64,000 bases of DNA. Source: Kitasatospora sp. NBC_00458 (lineage in GTDB: Bacteria > Actinomycetota > Actinomycetes > Streptomycetales > Streptomycetaceae). The position numbers were made by a program, and so were the translations under genes. Positions 52,420 to 61,197 of the stretch are shown here, one piece after another (the stretch's first letter is position 1; each line of letters begins with the position of its first letter). The notes beneath the pieces were generated by a model, which saw nothing but the letters and a program-made list of their open reading frames with translations, did no database searches and was not told the DNA's origin. Location: positions 1,240,001 to 1,304,000 of the forward strand of contig NZ_CP107904.1 of assembly GCF_036013975.1 (NCBI RefSeq), given 5' to 3'.

Positions 52420-55400
52420 ATGCACGATGACCGCAGCCTGGTCGAAGCCCGCCTCAAGCGCGTCCTGGAGGAGCGCATCCGTCCGGCGGTCCACCCCGAG
52501 TCCGTCCCGCTCTCGGTCTCGATCTGGACGGCTCCCGGCGAGCCCGTCCCGGTCGCCGAGGGGCTGGCCGCGCCCCGCACGCCGATCGCCGTCGGCGAGG
52601 CCTGGGGCGCGCCGTGGGGCACCAGCTGGATCACCGTGGCCGGCACCGTGCCGGAGGCCTGGGCCGGGCGGACGGTCGAGGCGCTGATCGACCTCGGCTT
52701 CGACGCCAACATGCCGGGCTTCCAGTGCGAGGGCCTGGTCTACCGGCCGGACGGCACCCCGGTGAAGGGCCTCAACCCGCAGAACCAGTGGGTGCGGATC
52801 GCCGCCCCGGCGGCCGGCGGCGAGCAGGTGCTGCTGCACGTCGAGGCCGCCTCCAACCCGGTCATCCTGGACTACCACCCCTTCCTTCCCACCGAGTTGG
52901 GCGACCGGGAGACCGCCGGGGCGGAGCCGCAGTACAAGCTGGAGCGGATGGACCTCGCCGTCTTCGACGAGACCGTCTGGCAGCTGGTGATGGACCTGGA
53001 GGTGCTCGGCGAGCTGATGGCCGAGCTGCCGGACGACGGCGCCCGCCGCTGGGAGATCCTGCGCGCCGTCGAGCGGGCGCTCGACGCGGTCGACCTCCAG
53101 GACGTCAACGGCACTGCGGCGGCGGCCCGTTCGCTGCTCACCGAGGTGCTGGCCGCGCCCGCCGCACCGTCCGCGCACCGGATCAGCGCGATCGGCCACG
53201 CCCACATCGACTCCGCCTGGCTCTGGCCGCTGCGCGAGACGGTCCGCAAGGTGGCCCGCACCACCGCCAACATGACCGCGCTGCTGGAGGACGAGCCGGA
53301 CTTCCTCTACACCATGTCCCAGGCGCAGCAGTTCGCCTGGATCAAGGAGCACCGCCCCGAGGTGTACGCCCGGGTGAAGAAGGCGGTCGCGGACGGCCGC
53401 TTCGTACCGGCCGGCGGCATGTGGGTGGAGTCGGACACCAACATGCCGTCCTCCGAGGCGATGGCCCGTCAGTTCGTGCACGGCAAGCGGTTCTTCCTGG
53501 AGGAGTTCGGGGTCGAGAACCAGGAGGCGTGGCTCCCGGACACCTTCGGCTTCACCGGCGGCCTGCCGCAGATCATCCGCAACGCGGGCTCCAAGTGGCT
53601 GCTCACGCAGAAGATCTCCTGGAGCCAGGTCAACAGGTTCCCGCACCACACCTTCCTCTGGGAGGGCATCGACGGGACCAGGGTCTTCACCCACTTCCCG
53701 CCCGTGGACACGTACAACTGCTCGATGAAGGGCAGCGAGATCGCCCACGCGGCGAGGAACTTCAAGGACAAGGGCGTCGCCCGGCACTCGCTCGCGCCGA
53801 CCGGCTGGGGCGACGGCGGCGGCGGCACCACCCGTGAGATGGTCGCCAAGGCGGCCCGGCTGCGCGACCTGGAGGGCTCGGCCACGGTGCGCTGGGAGCG
53901 GCCGGCCGAGTTCTTCGAGAAGGCCGAGGCCGAGTACCCGAAGCCGCCGGTCTGGGTGGGCGAGCTGTACCTGGAGCTGCACCGGGCCACCCTCACCAGC
54001 CAGGCGAGGACCAAGCAGGGCAACCGGCGCAGCGAGAACCTGCTGCGCGAGGCCGAACTCTGGTGCGCCACTGCGGCGTTGCGCAACGGCCACCCGTACC
54101 CGTACGAGCAGCTGGACCGGATCTGGAAGACCGTGCTGCTGCACCAGTTCCACGACATCCTGCCCGGCTCGTCGATCGCCTGGGTGCACCGCGAGGCCGA
54201 GGCCACCTACGCGGGTCTGGCCGCGGAGCTGGAGGCGCTGATCGGTGGGGCCCAGCAGGCGCTGGCCGGGGACCCGGCGGGCGGGCGCGAGCTGGCCTTC
54301 AACGGCGCGCCACACGGCCGTTCGGCGGTCCCGGCCGGCGGGGCCGCCCCGGTGGCGGCGGTCGGCGTGGACAGCGCGGTCGGCACCGACGGCGCGGACG
54401 GCGGCTGCACGGTGACGGCCCGCGACGGTGGCGGCTTCGTCCTGGACAACGGCCTGCTGTCGGTGGCCGTGGACGGCGACGGCCTGGTGGTCTCGGTGGT
54501 CGACGCGGCGAGCGGCCGGGAGACGGTCGCCCCCGGCGGCCGGGCCAACCTGCTCCAGCTGCACCCCGACTTCCCGAACATGTGGGACGCCTGGGACGTC
54601 GACCAGTTCTACCGCAACACCGTGACCGACCTGGTCGGGGCGGACGAGGTCGCGGTGGCCGCCGCCTCCCCCGGCGAGGCGGCGGTCCGGGTCGCCCGGT
54701 CCTTCGGTTCGTCCACGGTCGTCCAGACGCTGACCCTGCGGGCCGGTTCGCGGCGCCTGGACATCGACACCGAGGTCGACTGGCACGAGACCGAGAAGTT
54801 CCTCAAGGCGGCCTTCCCGCTGGACGTGCACACCGAGCGGTACGCGGCCGAGACCCAGTTCGGCCACCAGTTCCGCCCGACCCACACCAACACGAGCTGG
54901 GAGGCGGCCAAGTTCGAGGCCTGCAACCACCGCTTCGTCCACCTGGAGGAGCCGGGCTGGGGCGTCGCGCTGGTCACCCCTTCGACGTACGGCCACGACG
55001 TCACCCGGACGGTGCGCGAGGAGGACGGCGGGACCACCACCACGGTCCGGTTCTCGCTGCTGCGCGCACCGCGCTTCCCCGACCCGCGCACCGACCAGGG
55101 CGTGCACCGGTTCCGGCACGCGCTGGTGCCGGGCGCGGCGATCGCCGACGCGGTCCGCGAGGGGTACGCCGTCGGCCTCCCGGAGCGCCGGGTGACCGGC
55201 TCCGCGGAGGTGGTCCGGCCGCTGGTGGAGCTGGACGACGACGCGATCGTGGTCAGCGCCGTCAAGCTCGCCGACGACGGCAGCGGCGACCTGGTGGTGC
55301 GGGTCTACGAGGCGGTCGGCGGGCGTGCCCGGGGTCGGCTGGCCACCTCGTTCCCGCTGGCCGCCGCGGTGCCCTGCGACCTGCTGGAGCGCCCGTGGGA

Positions 55401-55497
55401 CGGGACGCGCGGCGAGGTCGCGGTGGACGGCGACGGCGTCGCGCTCGGCCTGCGGCCGTTCGAACTGGTGACCCTGAGGCTGACGCCCTCGGCCTGA
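52420..55497 (+). CDS. GH38 alpha-mannosidase (cytosolic type)
   Basis: A 1025-residue alpha-mannosidase of the Man2C1-like class. An N-terminal beta domain (about 1-250) leads to the catalytic domain with GHAHIDSAWLW (His262, Asp264), nucleophile Asp374 in WLPDTFGF and the third metal region HQFHDILPGSS. The C-terminal beta-sandwich (DAWDVDQFYRN, HTNTSWEAAKFE) is typical. No signal peptide. ATG 52420 has CGGAG at about 10 nt. Its sequence differs clearly from the long GH38 of this locus, suggesting that the two cut different alpha-mannosyl linkages. A hairpin at 55542-55568 follows. Confidence 0.95.
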   Translation: MHDDRSLVEARLKRVLEERIRPAVHPESVPLSVSIWTAPGEPVPVAEGLAAPRTPIAVGEAWGAPWGTSWITVAGTVPEAWAGRTVEALIDLGFDANMPGFQCEGLVYRPDGTPVKGLNPQNQWVRIAAPAAGGEQVLLHVEAASNPVILDYHPFLPTELGDRETAGAEPQYKLERMDLAVFDETVWQLVMDLEVLGELMAELPDDGARRWEILRAVERALDAVDLQDVNGTAAAARSLLTEVLAAPAAPSAHRISAIGHAHIDSAWLWPLRETVRKVARTTANMTALLEDEPDFLYTMSQAQQFAWIKEHRPEVYARVKKAVADGRFVPAGGMWVESDTNMPSSEAMARQFVHGKRFFLEEFGVENQEAWLPDTFGFTGGLPQIIRNAGSKWLLTQKISWSQVNRFPHHTFLWEGIDGTRVFTHFPPVDTYNCSMKGSEIAHAARNFKDKGVARHSLAPTGWGDGGGGTTREMVAKAARLRDLEGSATVRWERPAEFFEKAEAEYPKPPVWVGELYLELHRATLTSQARTKQGNRRSENLLREAELWCATAALRNGHPYPYEQLDRIWKTVLLHQFHDILPGSSIAWVHREAEATYAGLAAELEALIGGAQQALAGDPAGGRELAFNGAPHGRSAVPAGGAAPVAAVGVDSAVGTDGADGGCTVTARDGGGFVLDNGLLSVAVDGDGLVVSVVDAASGRETVAPGGRANLLQLHPDFPNMWDAWDVDQFYRNTVTDLVGADEVAVAAASPGEAAVRVARSFGSSTVVQTLTLRAGSRRLDIDTEVDWHETEKFLKAAFPLDVHTERYAAETQFGHQFRPTHTNTSWEAAKFEACNHRFVHLEEPGWGVALVTPSTYGHDVTRTVREEDGGTTTTVRFSLLRAPRFPDPRTDQGVHRFRHALVPGAAIADAVREGYAVGLPERRVTGSAEVVRPLVELDDDAIVVSAVKLADDGSGDLVVRVYEAVGGRARGRLATSFPLAAAVPCDLLERPWDGTRGEVAVDGDGVALGLRPFELVTLRLTPSA

Positions 55498-55541
55498 TCC
55501 TGTTTCCTGTCCCTGGCGTCCCTTCGCCGTCCTGATCGATC

Positions 55542-55568
55542 GCCCCCGCCCGCGACCCGGGCGGGGGC
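55542..55568 (+). terminator. Hairpin between GH38 and ROK kinase genes
   Basis: An 11-bp stem (55542-55552 with 55558-55568) with a five-base loop lies 44 bases after the GH38 stop. It may terminate part of the transcripts and lower expression of the two sugar-phosphate genes downstream. Confidence 0.5.
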
Positions 55569-55594
55569 CCGCGCCCCGCCCGGAGCCACCCGCC

Positions 55595-56620
55595 ATGACC
55601 GCCGCCACGCCGTCCGCCGCCACGCCGCCCCCCGCCACCGACGCGGCCACCGCGCCCGCACCGGACGCCGGACCGATCCCGGGCGACGCCGCCCCGGCCG
55701 CGGGACCGCTGTTCGCCGCGCTCGACATCGGCGGGACGAAGATCGCCGGTGCGCTCGTCGACCCGACCGGCGCGCTCACCCACCGGATCCAGCTCCCCAC
55801 TCCCGCACGGGAGTCCGGCGCCGCCGTGCTGGCCGTCGTGCACCGGGTGCTGGACCACCTGGCCGCCACGCCCGGGTGGGCCGCCGCCGTCGCCGTCGGG
55901 ATCGGCAGCGCGGGCCCGGTGGACCTCGTGCGGGGCACCGTCAGCCCGGTCAACATCCCCGGCTGGCGCGACTTCCCGCTCACCGCGGAGGTCGCCGCGC
56001 ACCCCGCCGTCGGACCGCGCTCCGTCGCCCTGGCCGGGGACGGCGTGGCGATGGCCGCCGCCGAGCACTGGCGCGGCGCGGCACGCGGCGCCGGCAACGC
56101 GCTCTGCCTGGTCGTCTCCACGGGCGTCGGCGCCGGGCTGGTGCTGGACGGCGCCGTCCGCCCCGGCCCCAGCGGCAACGCCGGCCACCTCGGCCACATC
56201 ACCGTCGACCTCGACGGCGAGCCCTGCCCCTGCGGCTCGCGCGGCTGCCTGGAGGGCATCGCCAGCGGTACCGCGATCGCCCGCCACGCCCTCGCCGCGG
56301 GCTGGCGGCCCGCCGGGGAGGACCGCTCCGCCCGCGCCGTCGCCGCCGACGCGCTGGCCGGCCACCCGGTCGCGGCGGCCGCGTTCGACCGGGCCGCGCA
56401 GGCACTGGCCGCCGGGATCGCCGCCACCGCCACCCTGGTGGACCTGCACCGGGTGGTGATCGGCGGCGGGGTCGCCGCCGCCGGCCCCGCCCTCTTCGAA
56501 CCGCTCGCCCGCCACCTGGACCGGTACGCCGTGCTGCCCTACGTTCGTGGTCTCGACGTCCGCCGCGCCGAACTCGGCACCGACGCGGGCCTGATCGGCG
56601 CCGCCGCGCTCTGCCGCTGA
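55595..56620 (+). CDS. ROK-family sugar kinase, probable mannokinase/glucokinase
   Basis: A 341-residue ROK kinase. The phosphate loop is ALDIGGTKIAGALVD (Asp44), the ROK signature STGVGAGLVLDG and the zinc motif CPCGSRGCLEG are intact, and there is no helix-turn-helix, so it is an enzyme and not a regulator. The first 38 residues are Pro/Ala-rich and dispensable-looking. It would phosphorylate mannose released by the mannosidases; glucose or GlcNAc are alternatives. The start ATG 55595 follows CGGAGCC. It is 21 bp upstream of the mannose-6-phosphate isomerase, supporting mannose as substrate. Confidence 0.88.
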   Translation: MTAATPSAATPPPATDAATAPAPDAGPIPGDAAPAAGPLFAALDIGGTKIAGALVDPTGALTHRIQLPTPARESGAAVLAVVHRVLDHLAATPGWAAAVAVGIGSAGPVDLVRGTVSPVNIPGWRDFPLTAEVAAHPAVGPRSVALAGDGVAMAAAEHWRGAARGAGNALCLVVSTGVGAGLVLDGAVRPGPSGNAGHLGHITVDLDGEPCPCGSRGCLEGIASGTAIARHALAAGWRPAGEDRSARAVAADALAGHPVAAAAFDRAAQALAAGIAATATLVDLHRVVIGGGVAAAGPALFEPLARHLDRYAVLPYVRGLDVRRAELGTDAGLIGAAALCR

Positions 56621-56641
56621 CCCGCCCCTGGGAGCATCCGC

Positions 56642-57988
56642 ATGCCCGTCCAGCCGTCACCCGGCCGCCCCTCCTCCGTGCCCGCCCCGGCCGCGCCGCG
56701 GCCGTCCGCCCTCGCACCGCCCGCCGTTCCCCCGTTCGTCCCGCTCGCCAACCCCGTGCGGGACTACGCGTGGGGCTCCACCACCGCCATCCCCGCGCTC
56801 ACCGGCACCCCGCCGACCGGCGCACCGCAGGCGGAGCTCTGGATGGGCGCCCACCCCTCGGCGCCCTCCCTGCTCGACACCGGCCGGGGCCCGCGCCCGC
56901 TGGACCGCCTGATCGCCGACGCCCCGGCCGAGTTGCTCGGGCCCGACACCGTCCGGCGGTTCGGCCCCCGGCTCCCCTTCCTGTTCAAGGTGCTGGCCGC
57001 CGACCGGGCGCTCTCCCTCCAGGTCCACCCCACCCGCGCGCAGGCCGAGGCCGGCTGGGACGCCGAGGAGTCCCGCGGGGTGCCGGCCGACGCCCCCGAG
57101 CGGGTCTTCAAGGACCGTGACCACAAGCCCGAACTGATCTGCGCACTGGGCGACTTCGAGGCACTCTGCGGGTTCCGCCCGGCCGGTGCCACGGCCGCGC
57201 TGTTCGACCGGCTGGCCGTGCCGCCGCTCGCCCCGTGGGCCGCCGCGCTCCGGGACCGGCCCGCGGCCGAGGTGCTGCCCGCACTGCTGCGGCACGTCCT
57301 GGCGGACGCCCGCCCCGGCCCGGCCGACCTCGCCGCCGTCACCGCCGCACTGCACCGGACCGCCGCGGAGGGCGGGCCGTTCGCCGAAGCCTGCGCCGGG
57401 TACGCGCGGGCCGCCGGCGACTACCCGGGGGACCCGGGGCTGATCGCCGCGCTGCTGCTGAACCACGTCCGGCTCCGGGCCGGCGAGGCGCTCGCTCTGG
57501 ACGCCGGGGTGCCGCACGCCTACCTGCGCGGCGTGGGCGTGGAGCTGATGGCCAACTCGGACAACGTGCTGCGGTGCGGCCTCACCGCCAAGCACATCGA
57601 CGTGGACGGCCTGCTGGCGGTGACCGCGTTCCGCACCGGCGAACCGCCCGTCCTGACCGCGCACGCCCCGGAGGGCAACGGTGCCGCGACCGGGGACCGC
57701 ACCGCGACCGGGATCGGGATCGGGATCGGGATCGAGGAGCAATTCCCCTCACCCGCCGCCGAGTTCCGTCTGTCGATGCTGCGGCCCACCGCCGCACCCG
57801 CCCGGATCGACCTGGCGGACGCCCCGCAGATCCTCCTCTGCACCGCCGGCCGCGCCCGTCTCCGCACCCCCGCCGGCCACGCCCTCGACCTCCCCCGGGG
57901 CCGAAGCGCCTACCTCCGCCCCGGCACCGACCCCGTCCATCTCACGGGCCCTGGCGCGGAGCTCTTCCGCGCCACCGTCGGCGACTGA
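56642..57988 (+). CDS. manA: Class I mannose-6-phosphate isomerase
   Basis: A 448-residue zinc cupin isomerase that converts mannose 6-phosphate to fructose 6-phosphate. Signatures: NPVRDYAWGSTTAIP, LSLQVHPTRAQAEAG (His ligand), DHKPELICALGDFEALCGFR (Glu ligand) and ALDAGVPHAYLRGVGVELMANSDNVLRCGLT (His and active-site region). A low-complexity loop encoded by GGGATC repeats (57709-57737) gives TGIGIGIGIEE. ATG 56642 has GGGAG at 7 bp. It ends the rightward operon and links the N-glycan route to glycolysis. A genome copy outside this locus may exist, so this one may be pathway-dedicated. Confidence 0.95.
   Translation: MPVQPSPGRPSSVPAPAAPRPSALAPPAVPPFVPLANPVRDYAWGSTTAIPALTGTPPTGAPQAELWMGAHPSAPSLLDTGRGPRPLDRLIADAPAELLGPDTVRRFGPRLPFLFKVLAADRALSLQVHPTRAQAEAGWDAEESRGVPADAPERVFKDRDHKPELICALGDFEALCGFRPAGATAALFDRLAVPPLAPWAAALRDRPAAEVLPALLRHVLADARPGPADLAAVTAALHRTAAEGGPFAEACAGYARAAGDYPGDPGLIAALLLNHVRLRAGEALALDAGVPHAYLRGVGVELMANSDNVLRCGLTAKHIDVDGLLAVTAFRTGEPPVLTAHAPEGNGAATGDRTATGIGIGIGIEEQFPSPAAEFRLSMLRPTAAPARIDLADAPQILLCTAGRARLRTPAGHALDLPRGRSAYLRPGTDPVHLTGPGAELFRATVGD
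57709..57737. repeat. GGGATC hexanucleotide repeat inside manA
   Basis: About four and a half copies of GGGATC encode alternating Gly-Ile in a variable loop of the isomerase. The period of six keeps the reading frame if the copy number changes. Confidence 0.75.
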
Positions 57989-58079
57989 GGGGCGGTACGC
58001 GCCGCACCCGCCGGCCCGGGCCCCAGGCCCCGGACCGCCCACCGCCCACGCCCGCTGCAGCCGCTGCGGACCACCCCTT

Positions 58080-58112
58080 GCACAGGAAGAAGCCCCAGTC
58101 GACTTCCTGTGC
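58080..58112. terminator. Bidirectional hairpin between manA and thioesterase genes
   Basis: GCACAGGAAG (58080-58089) pairs perfectly with CTTCCTGTGC (58103-58112) over a 13-base loop. It lies between two convergent genes. Confidence 0.6.
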
Positions 58113-58220
58113 CCGGCGTCGGCCCGCGCGGTGGCGCGGCACGTGCGGTGGCCCGGCCGCCCTACGACAGCCCGGACCGTGGAACGGCCCGGCCCGTGCG
58201 GCGGCTGGACGTGCGGCGGC

Positions 58221-58856
58221 TCAGCGCCCGCGGTGCCGGTACGACCCGACCGGGACGCTCCGGGTCAGCGCACCGAGGCCCGGCAGGCGCCGGCGGGGGC
58301 GGTGGTGGGTCGGCACGGGCGCGGCCACCGGACCGCGCGGCGACTTCACCGCGACCCTGGACGGCGGCGTCGGGCCCTCGCCCTTCGACCCGTCGGCGAT
58401 CGGACCCTCCGCCGTCGGCGTCCCCGGCTGGAACGCCGAGAGGAAGCGCCGCTCGGACGGGCTGAGCGTGCGGGACCGGCCGGACGCCTCGTCCCGCGCG
58501 ACCACCACCGTCCGCGCCCGCATATACGTCCGCGGGTCGCGGCACACATTCACCACGACGTGCGCGGAACTGCGCCCCAGTCGTTCGACGGTCAACCGGA
58601 CCAGCAATGGCTCCGGCTGGTGGTACAGCTGTTCCAGGTAATCGATCTCGTGCCGGGCGATCAGGAATCCGGACGGAAATAGCGATTCCCGGACGGCGAC
58701 CGCGTGGTGGCAGAAGAGGTCGTAAATTCCCTCCTGTACGTAGGAGACCAGCCGGGCGTTGTTGATGTGCCCGTTCTCGTCCACGTCGCTCCACCGGGTG
58801 GGGCAGGCCAGGACGTGCGCGTTGGCGTGCGCCGCGTGCGTGTGCGGCGCGCTCAC
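58221..58856 (-). CDS. Hot-dog fold acyl-CoA thioesterase
   Basis: A 211-residue protein whose first 130 residues are a 4HBT hot-dog domain: CPTRWSDVDENGHINNARLVSYVQEG carries the catalytic Asp region, followed by FLIARHEIDYLEQLYH and HVVVNVCRD. It hydrolyses acyl-CoA or related thioesters. The last 75 residues are a Pro/Arg/Gly-rich tail without domain signs. The GTG start (58856) overlaps the stop of the upstream small gene by 4 bp (GTGA), so the pair is translated together. Confidence 0.85.
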   Translation of the reverse strand: MSAPHTHAAHANAHVLACPTRWSDVDENGHINNARLVSYVQEGIYDLFCHHAVAVRESLFPSGFLIARHEIDYLEQLYHQPEPLLVRLTVERLGRSSAHVVVNVCRDPRTYMRARTVVVARDEASGRSRTLSPSERRFLSAFQPGTPTAEGPIADGSKGEGPTPPSRVAVKSPRGPVAAPVPTHHRPRRRLPGLGALTRSVPVGSYRHRGR

Positions 58857-59182
58857 CGCTGCTTCGGCCCGGCGTCGCCCCGACCGGTGGCGACAGCACC
58901 GGCGGGCAGCAGCGCCCGCTGCAACCTCGCGTAGTAGACGGCGTGTTCGGACGCCATCCGGGCGGCGGTCCACCCTTCCTCGGCGGCCTCGGCGGCCGCC
59001 TGGACGACCAGGCTGTCGAGCACCCCGTCGACGGCGCGGCAGAGCTCCGCCACCGCCGCGAGACGCTCGGGGACGTCGGCCCCGCAGGCCGCGTCACGGG
59101 CCGGGAACGCGGCGAGCGAGTCCACGGCGAGCCGCAGTTCGTCGACGGTGTCCGACCGGTTTTCCGAAAGGCAATTGCGCAC
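58853..59182 (-). CDS. Small helical protein of unknown function
   Basis: A 109-residue, mostly alpha-helical acidic protein (DELRLAVDSLAAFPARD, AAVAELCRAVDGVLDSLVVQ, AAEEGWTAARMASEHAVYYA). I do not recognise the family. I chose GTG 59182 because GGGAGA lies 7 bp upstream; an in-frame ATG at 59209 has no ribosome site. It is coupled to the thioesterase by a 4-bp overlap. The upstream region (59210-59415) is unusually AT-rich for the window and probably holds the promoter. Confidence 0.7.
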   Translation of the reverse strand: MRNCLSENRSDTVDELRLAVDSLAAFPARDAACGADVPERLAAVAELCRAVDGVLDSLVVQAAAEAAEEGWTAARMASEHAVYYARLQRALLPAGAVATGRGDAGPKQR

Positions 59183-59415
59183 GGTTTTCTCCCGAAACGG
59201 ATACGGCATTGTCTGATGTTCGAACCCAGTGAGTGGTTCGAGTCCCCCCGGCGCCATGGACGCTATCCCAGCCCGGGCACCTCGCGGATGGTTTCCGGAA
59301 CCACAGCGGAAACTGACCACCATTGGAGTAGTTTGCCGCTGCATAAAATCAGCCGCATCCACCGAATGCCAGCGCGGTCCCATAGTCCCACCGGTCACCG
59401 CTCCGGTCCCGCCGG

Positions 59416-60396
59416 TCATCCGCCGCTCCCCCAACTGGTCCACCAGCGCGCCTTGTAGAGCCAGGCGCCGGGCAACCTCCGGACGGCGTCCGGGTGGTGC
59501 AGCGAGAGCACCGAAGTGCACCAGGAACAAGGGCCCTCGTGGTCCGGGGCGGCTATGAGCAGCCGCCCCGAGCCGGGCTCGTCGCCGATGCTCTTGACGT
59601 CCCGTTCGGCCTGCCCGCCGCCCAGCCGGACCGGCGCGAACCGGTCCGTCGCCGGATCGAACCGCCACAGGTGCCCGGCCGTGCTCACCCAGAACCTCCC
59701 GGGCGTGGCGAGCACCGGAGCCAGGTCGTGCCCGCCCCGCTCCGGCAGCGGCAGCGCCCGCACGGCGGTCAGCGTCGGCGCCGCCGCCGTACCGCCCACC
59801 CGCAGCGCGGTGAGCGTGTCGTCCCCGAGCGCCCAGAGCAGCCCGGTCCGCCGGTCCCAGTGCACACCGTGCGCCCCCGGCAGCCTGAACTCGGCGTGCA
59901 CCGCGCTCCGCGGCCCCTGCGAGGCGGTGTAGAGCCGGACCCACCCGCCGGTGGAGGCGGCCACCGCGACGTTCCCGTCCGGCAGCAGCTCCGCACTGTG
60001 CGGATTGGCCTGCGGACCGGTGTCGACCGCCCACGCGGCGGCGCCGGTCACGGTGTCGACCACCGCCGCCAGACCGCCCGAGGCGGTCGTGACCAGGTAC
60101 CGCCGGCCGTGCCGCACACGACTCTTCGCCTCGTCCGGCTCGGACCAACTCCGTTCCGGCCGAAGGTCGTCGAGGTCCGGCGCGGTGTCCGCCGACCACG
60201 ACCAGACCACCGGCAGCCGCTCCGGCCCCCGGTACGCCATCAGGTCCTCGGCGCTCTGCAGCACCAGCACCCGCCGCGACGCCTGGTCGACCACGGCGAC
60301 CGCCCACCCGGGCCCCGCCGACGCCGGCGCGGTCGGCACCGCCGCCGCGGCCGCCGCCAGGACCGCCACACCCACCGCCACCCGCCTCGTCCGCAT
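59416..60396 (-). CDS. Secreted beta-propeller-like protein (DUF6528-like)
   Basis: A 326-residue exported protein. The signal peptide (VAVGVAVLAAAAAAVPTAPASA) is followed by repeated beta-strand blades: VAVVDQASRRVLVLQSAED, YLVTTASGGLAAVVDTVTGA, NPHSAELLPDGNVAVAASTG and FWVSTAGHLWRFDPATD. It resembles the streptomycete DUF6528 family; no activity is known. ATG 60396 is preceded by GGAGG. Two cysteines near the C-terminus (CSWC) could form a disulfide. It stands alone. Confidence 0.78.
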   Translation of the reverse strand: MRTRRVAVGVAVLAAAAAAVPTAPASAGPGWAVAVVDQASRRVLVLQSAEDLMAYRGPERLPVVWSWSADTAPDLDDLRPERSWSEPDEAKSRVRHGRRYLVTTASGGLAAVVDTVTGAAAWAVDTGPQANPHSAELLPDGNVAVAASTGGWVRLYTASQGPRSAVHAEFRLPGAHGVHWDRRTGLLWALGDDTLTALRVGGTAAAPTLTAVRALPLPERGGHDLAPVLATPGRFWVSTAGHLWRFDPATDRFAPVRLGGGQAERDVKSIGDEPGSGRLLIAAPDHEGPCSWCTSVLSLHHPDAVRRLPGAWLYKARWWTSWGSGG

Positions 60397-60711
60397 CCGC
60401 CTCACCTCCACCGTCCGCCAGGGCCGTTCCGTGTGGACCGGCGGCCGTGCGCCCGTGCGGCGGCCCGGGCTTCCAACGCCCGGGCCGCTCCACGGACAAA
60501 CGGCCCAGGACGCGTCGGCGAGGTCCCGCCCGGTCCGGCGGGACCTCGCCAACACGTCCTAGCGACCACCGTCCGGTCTCCTTCCCCGGGCCGCCAGCGG
60601 GCAGGCGCCGACCGGCCTATCCGCTCCCCCCGGGCCACCTCCGCGCCAGGGGCCCGCTACCGCCCTCCGGCGTACCCGGCCGGGCCGTCCGCCCCCGCGA
60701 TCGGCCATACT
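60397..60711. other. Divergent intergenic region with a large hairpin
   Basis: This 315-base gap separates two divergent genes and contains the strong hairpin at 60508-60559. No open frame in it looks like a gene. Confidence 0.5.
60508..60559. other. Strong hairpin in a divergent promoter region
   Basis: A perfect 14-bp stem (60517-60530 with 60537-60550) over a six-base loop is extended by an outer 5-bp arm pair (60508-60512 with 60555-60559). It lies upstream of both flanking genes, so it is not their terminator. It may end an unseen small RNA or act as a leader structure. Confidence 0.5.
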
Positions 60712-61179
60712 GTGACGGTGCTGCTCACCTTCATCGCAGAAGTCGCGGACGAACCACTGCTGCTGGACCCGGCCGACCGCCACGCGGAGACCGAGACCAA
60801 CACCTGGTGGCTCTCCACCGACGTCGAGGACCGCGCGGCGCTCTCGATTGAGGAGGTCGTCGCCGCCTTCGGCCGGACCGCCGACGCCCTGCGGGCCCGG
60901 GTCGCCGCCTCCGGCCACCGCGGCCCGGCGACGTTCTACGTCTGGCACGACGACGTGGCGGGCCAGCTGCGCTGCTCCACCGGCTCGGTGCCCCGCACCG
61001 GGCTGCCGTTCGGCGGCGCCCACGTGCCGACCGACGCGCTCGGGCCGATCGTCGCGGACTTCCTCGCGGACCGCGATCCGGGCGTGGTCCACTGCACGGA
61101 CGACGCGCCCGGCACCGACGACACCCCGCCCCCACCCTTCCCGGTCTGGGTCGCCGACCTCGGCACCCCCGAAGCCTGA
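60712..61179 (+). CDS. Uncharacterised soluble protein
   Basis: A 155-residue protein that I do not recognise. It is acidic, alpha/beta in appearance, with LLTFIAEVADEPLLLDPADR, NTWWLSTDVEDRAALSIEEVV, FYVWHDDVAGQLRCSTGSV and a Pro-rich segment near the end. No signal peptide or membrane helix. The start is GTG 60712 or GTG 60718; neither has a Shine-Dalgarno, so translation may be leaderless. Codon use fits a real gene. It ends 18 bp from the convergent FAD oxidoreductase. Confidence 0.7.
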   Translation: MTVLLTFIAEVADEPLLLDPADRHAETETNTWWLSTDVEDRAALSIEEVVAAFGRTADALRARVAASGHRGPATFYVWHDDVAGQLRCSTGSVPRTGLPFGGAHVPTDALGPIVADFLADRDPGVVHCTDDAPGTDDTPPPPFPVWVADLGTPEA

Positions 61180-61197
61180 CCCCCGGCCCGCTGCGCC

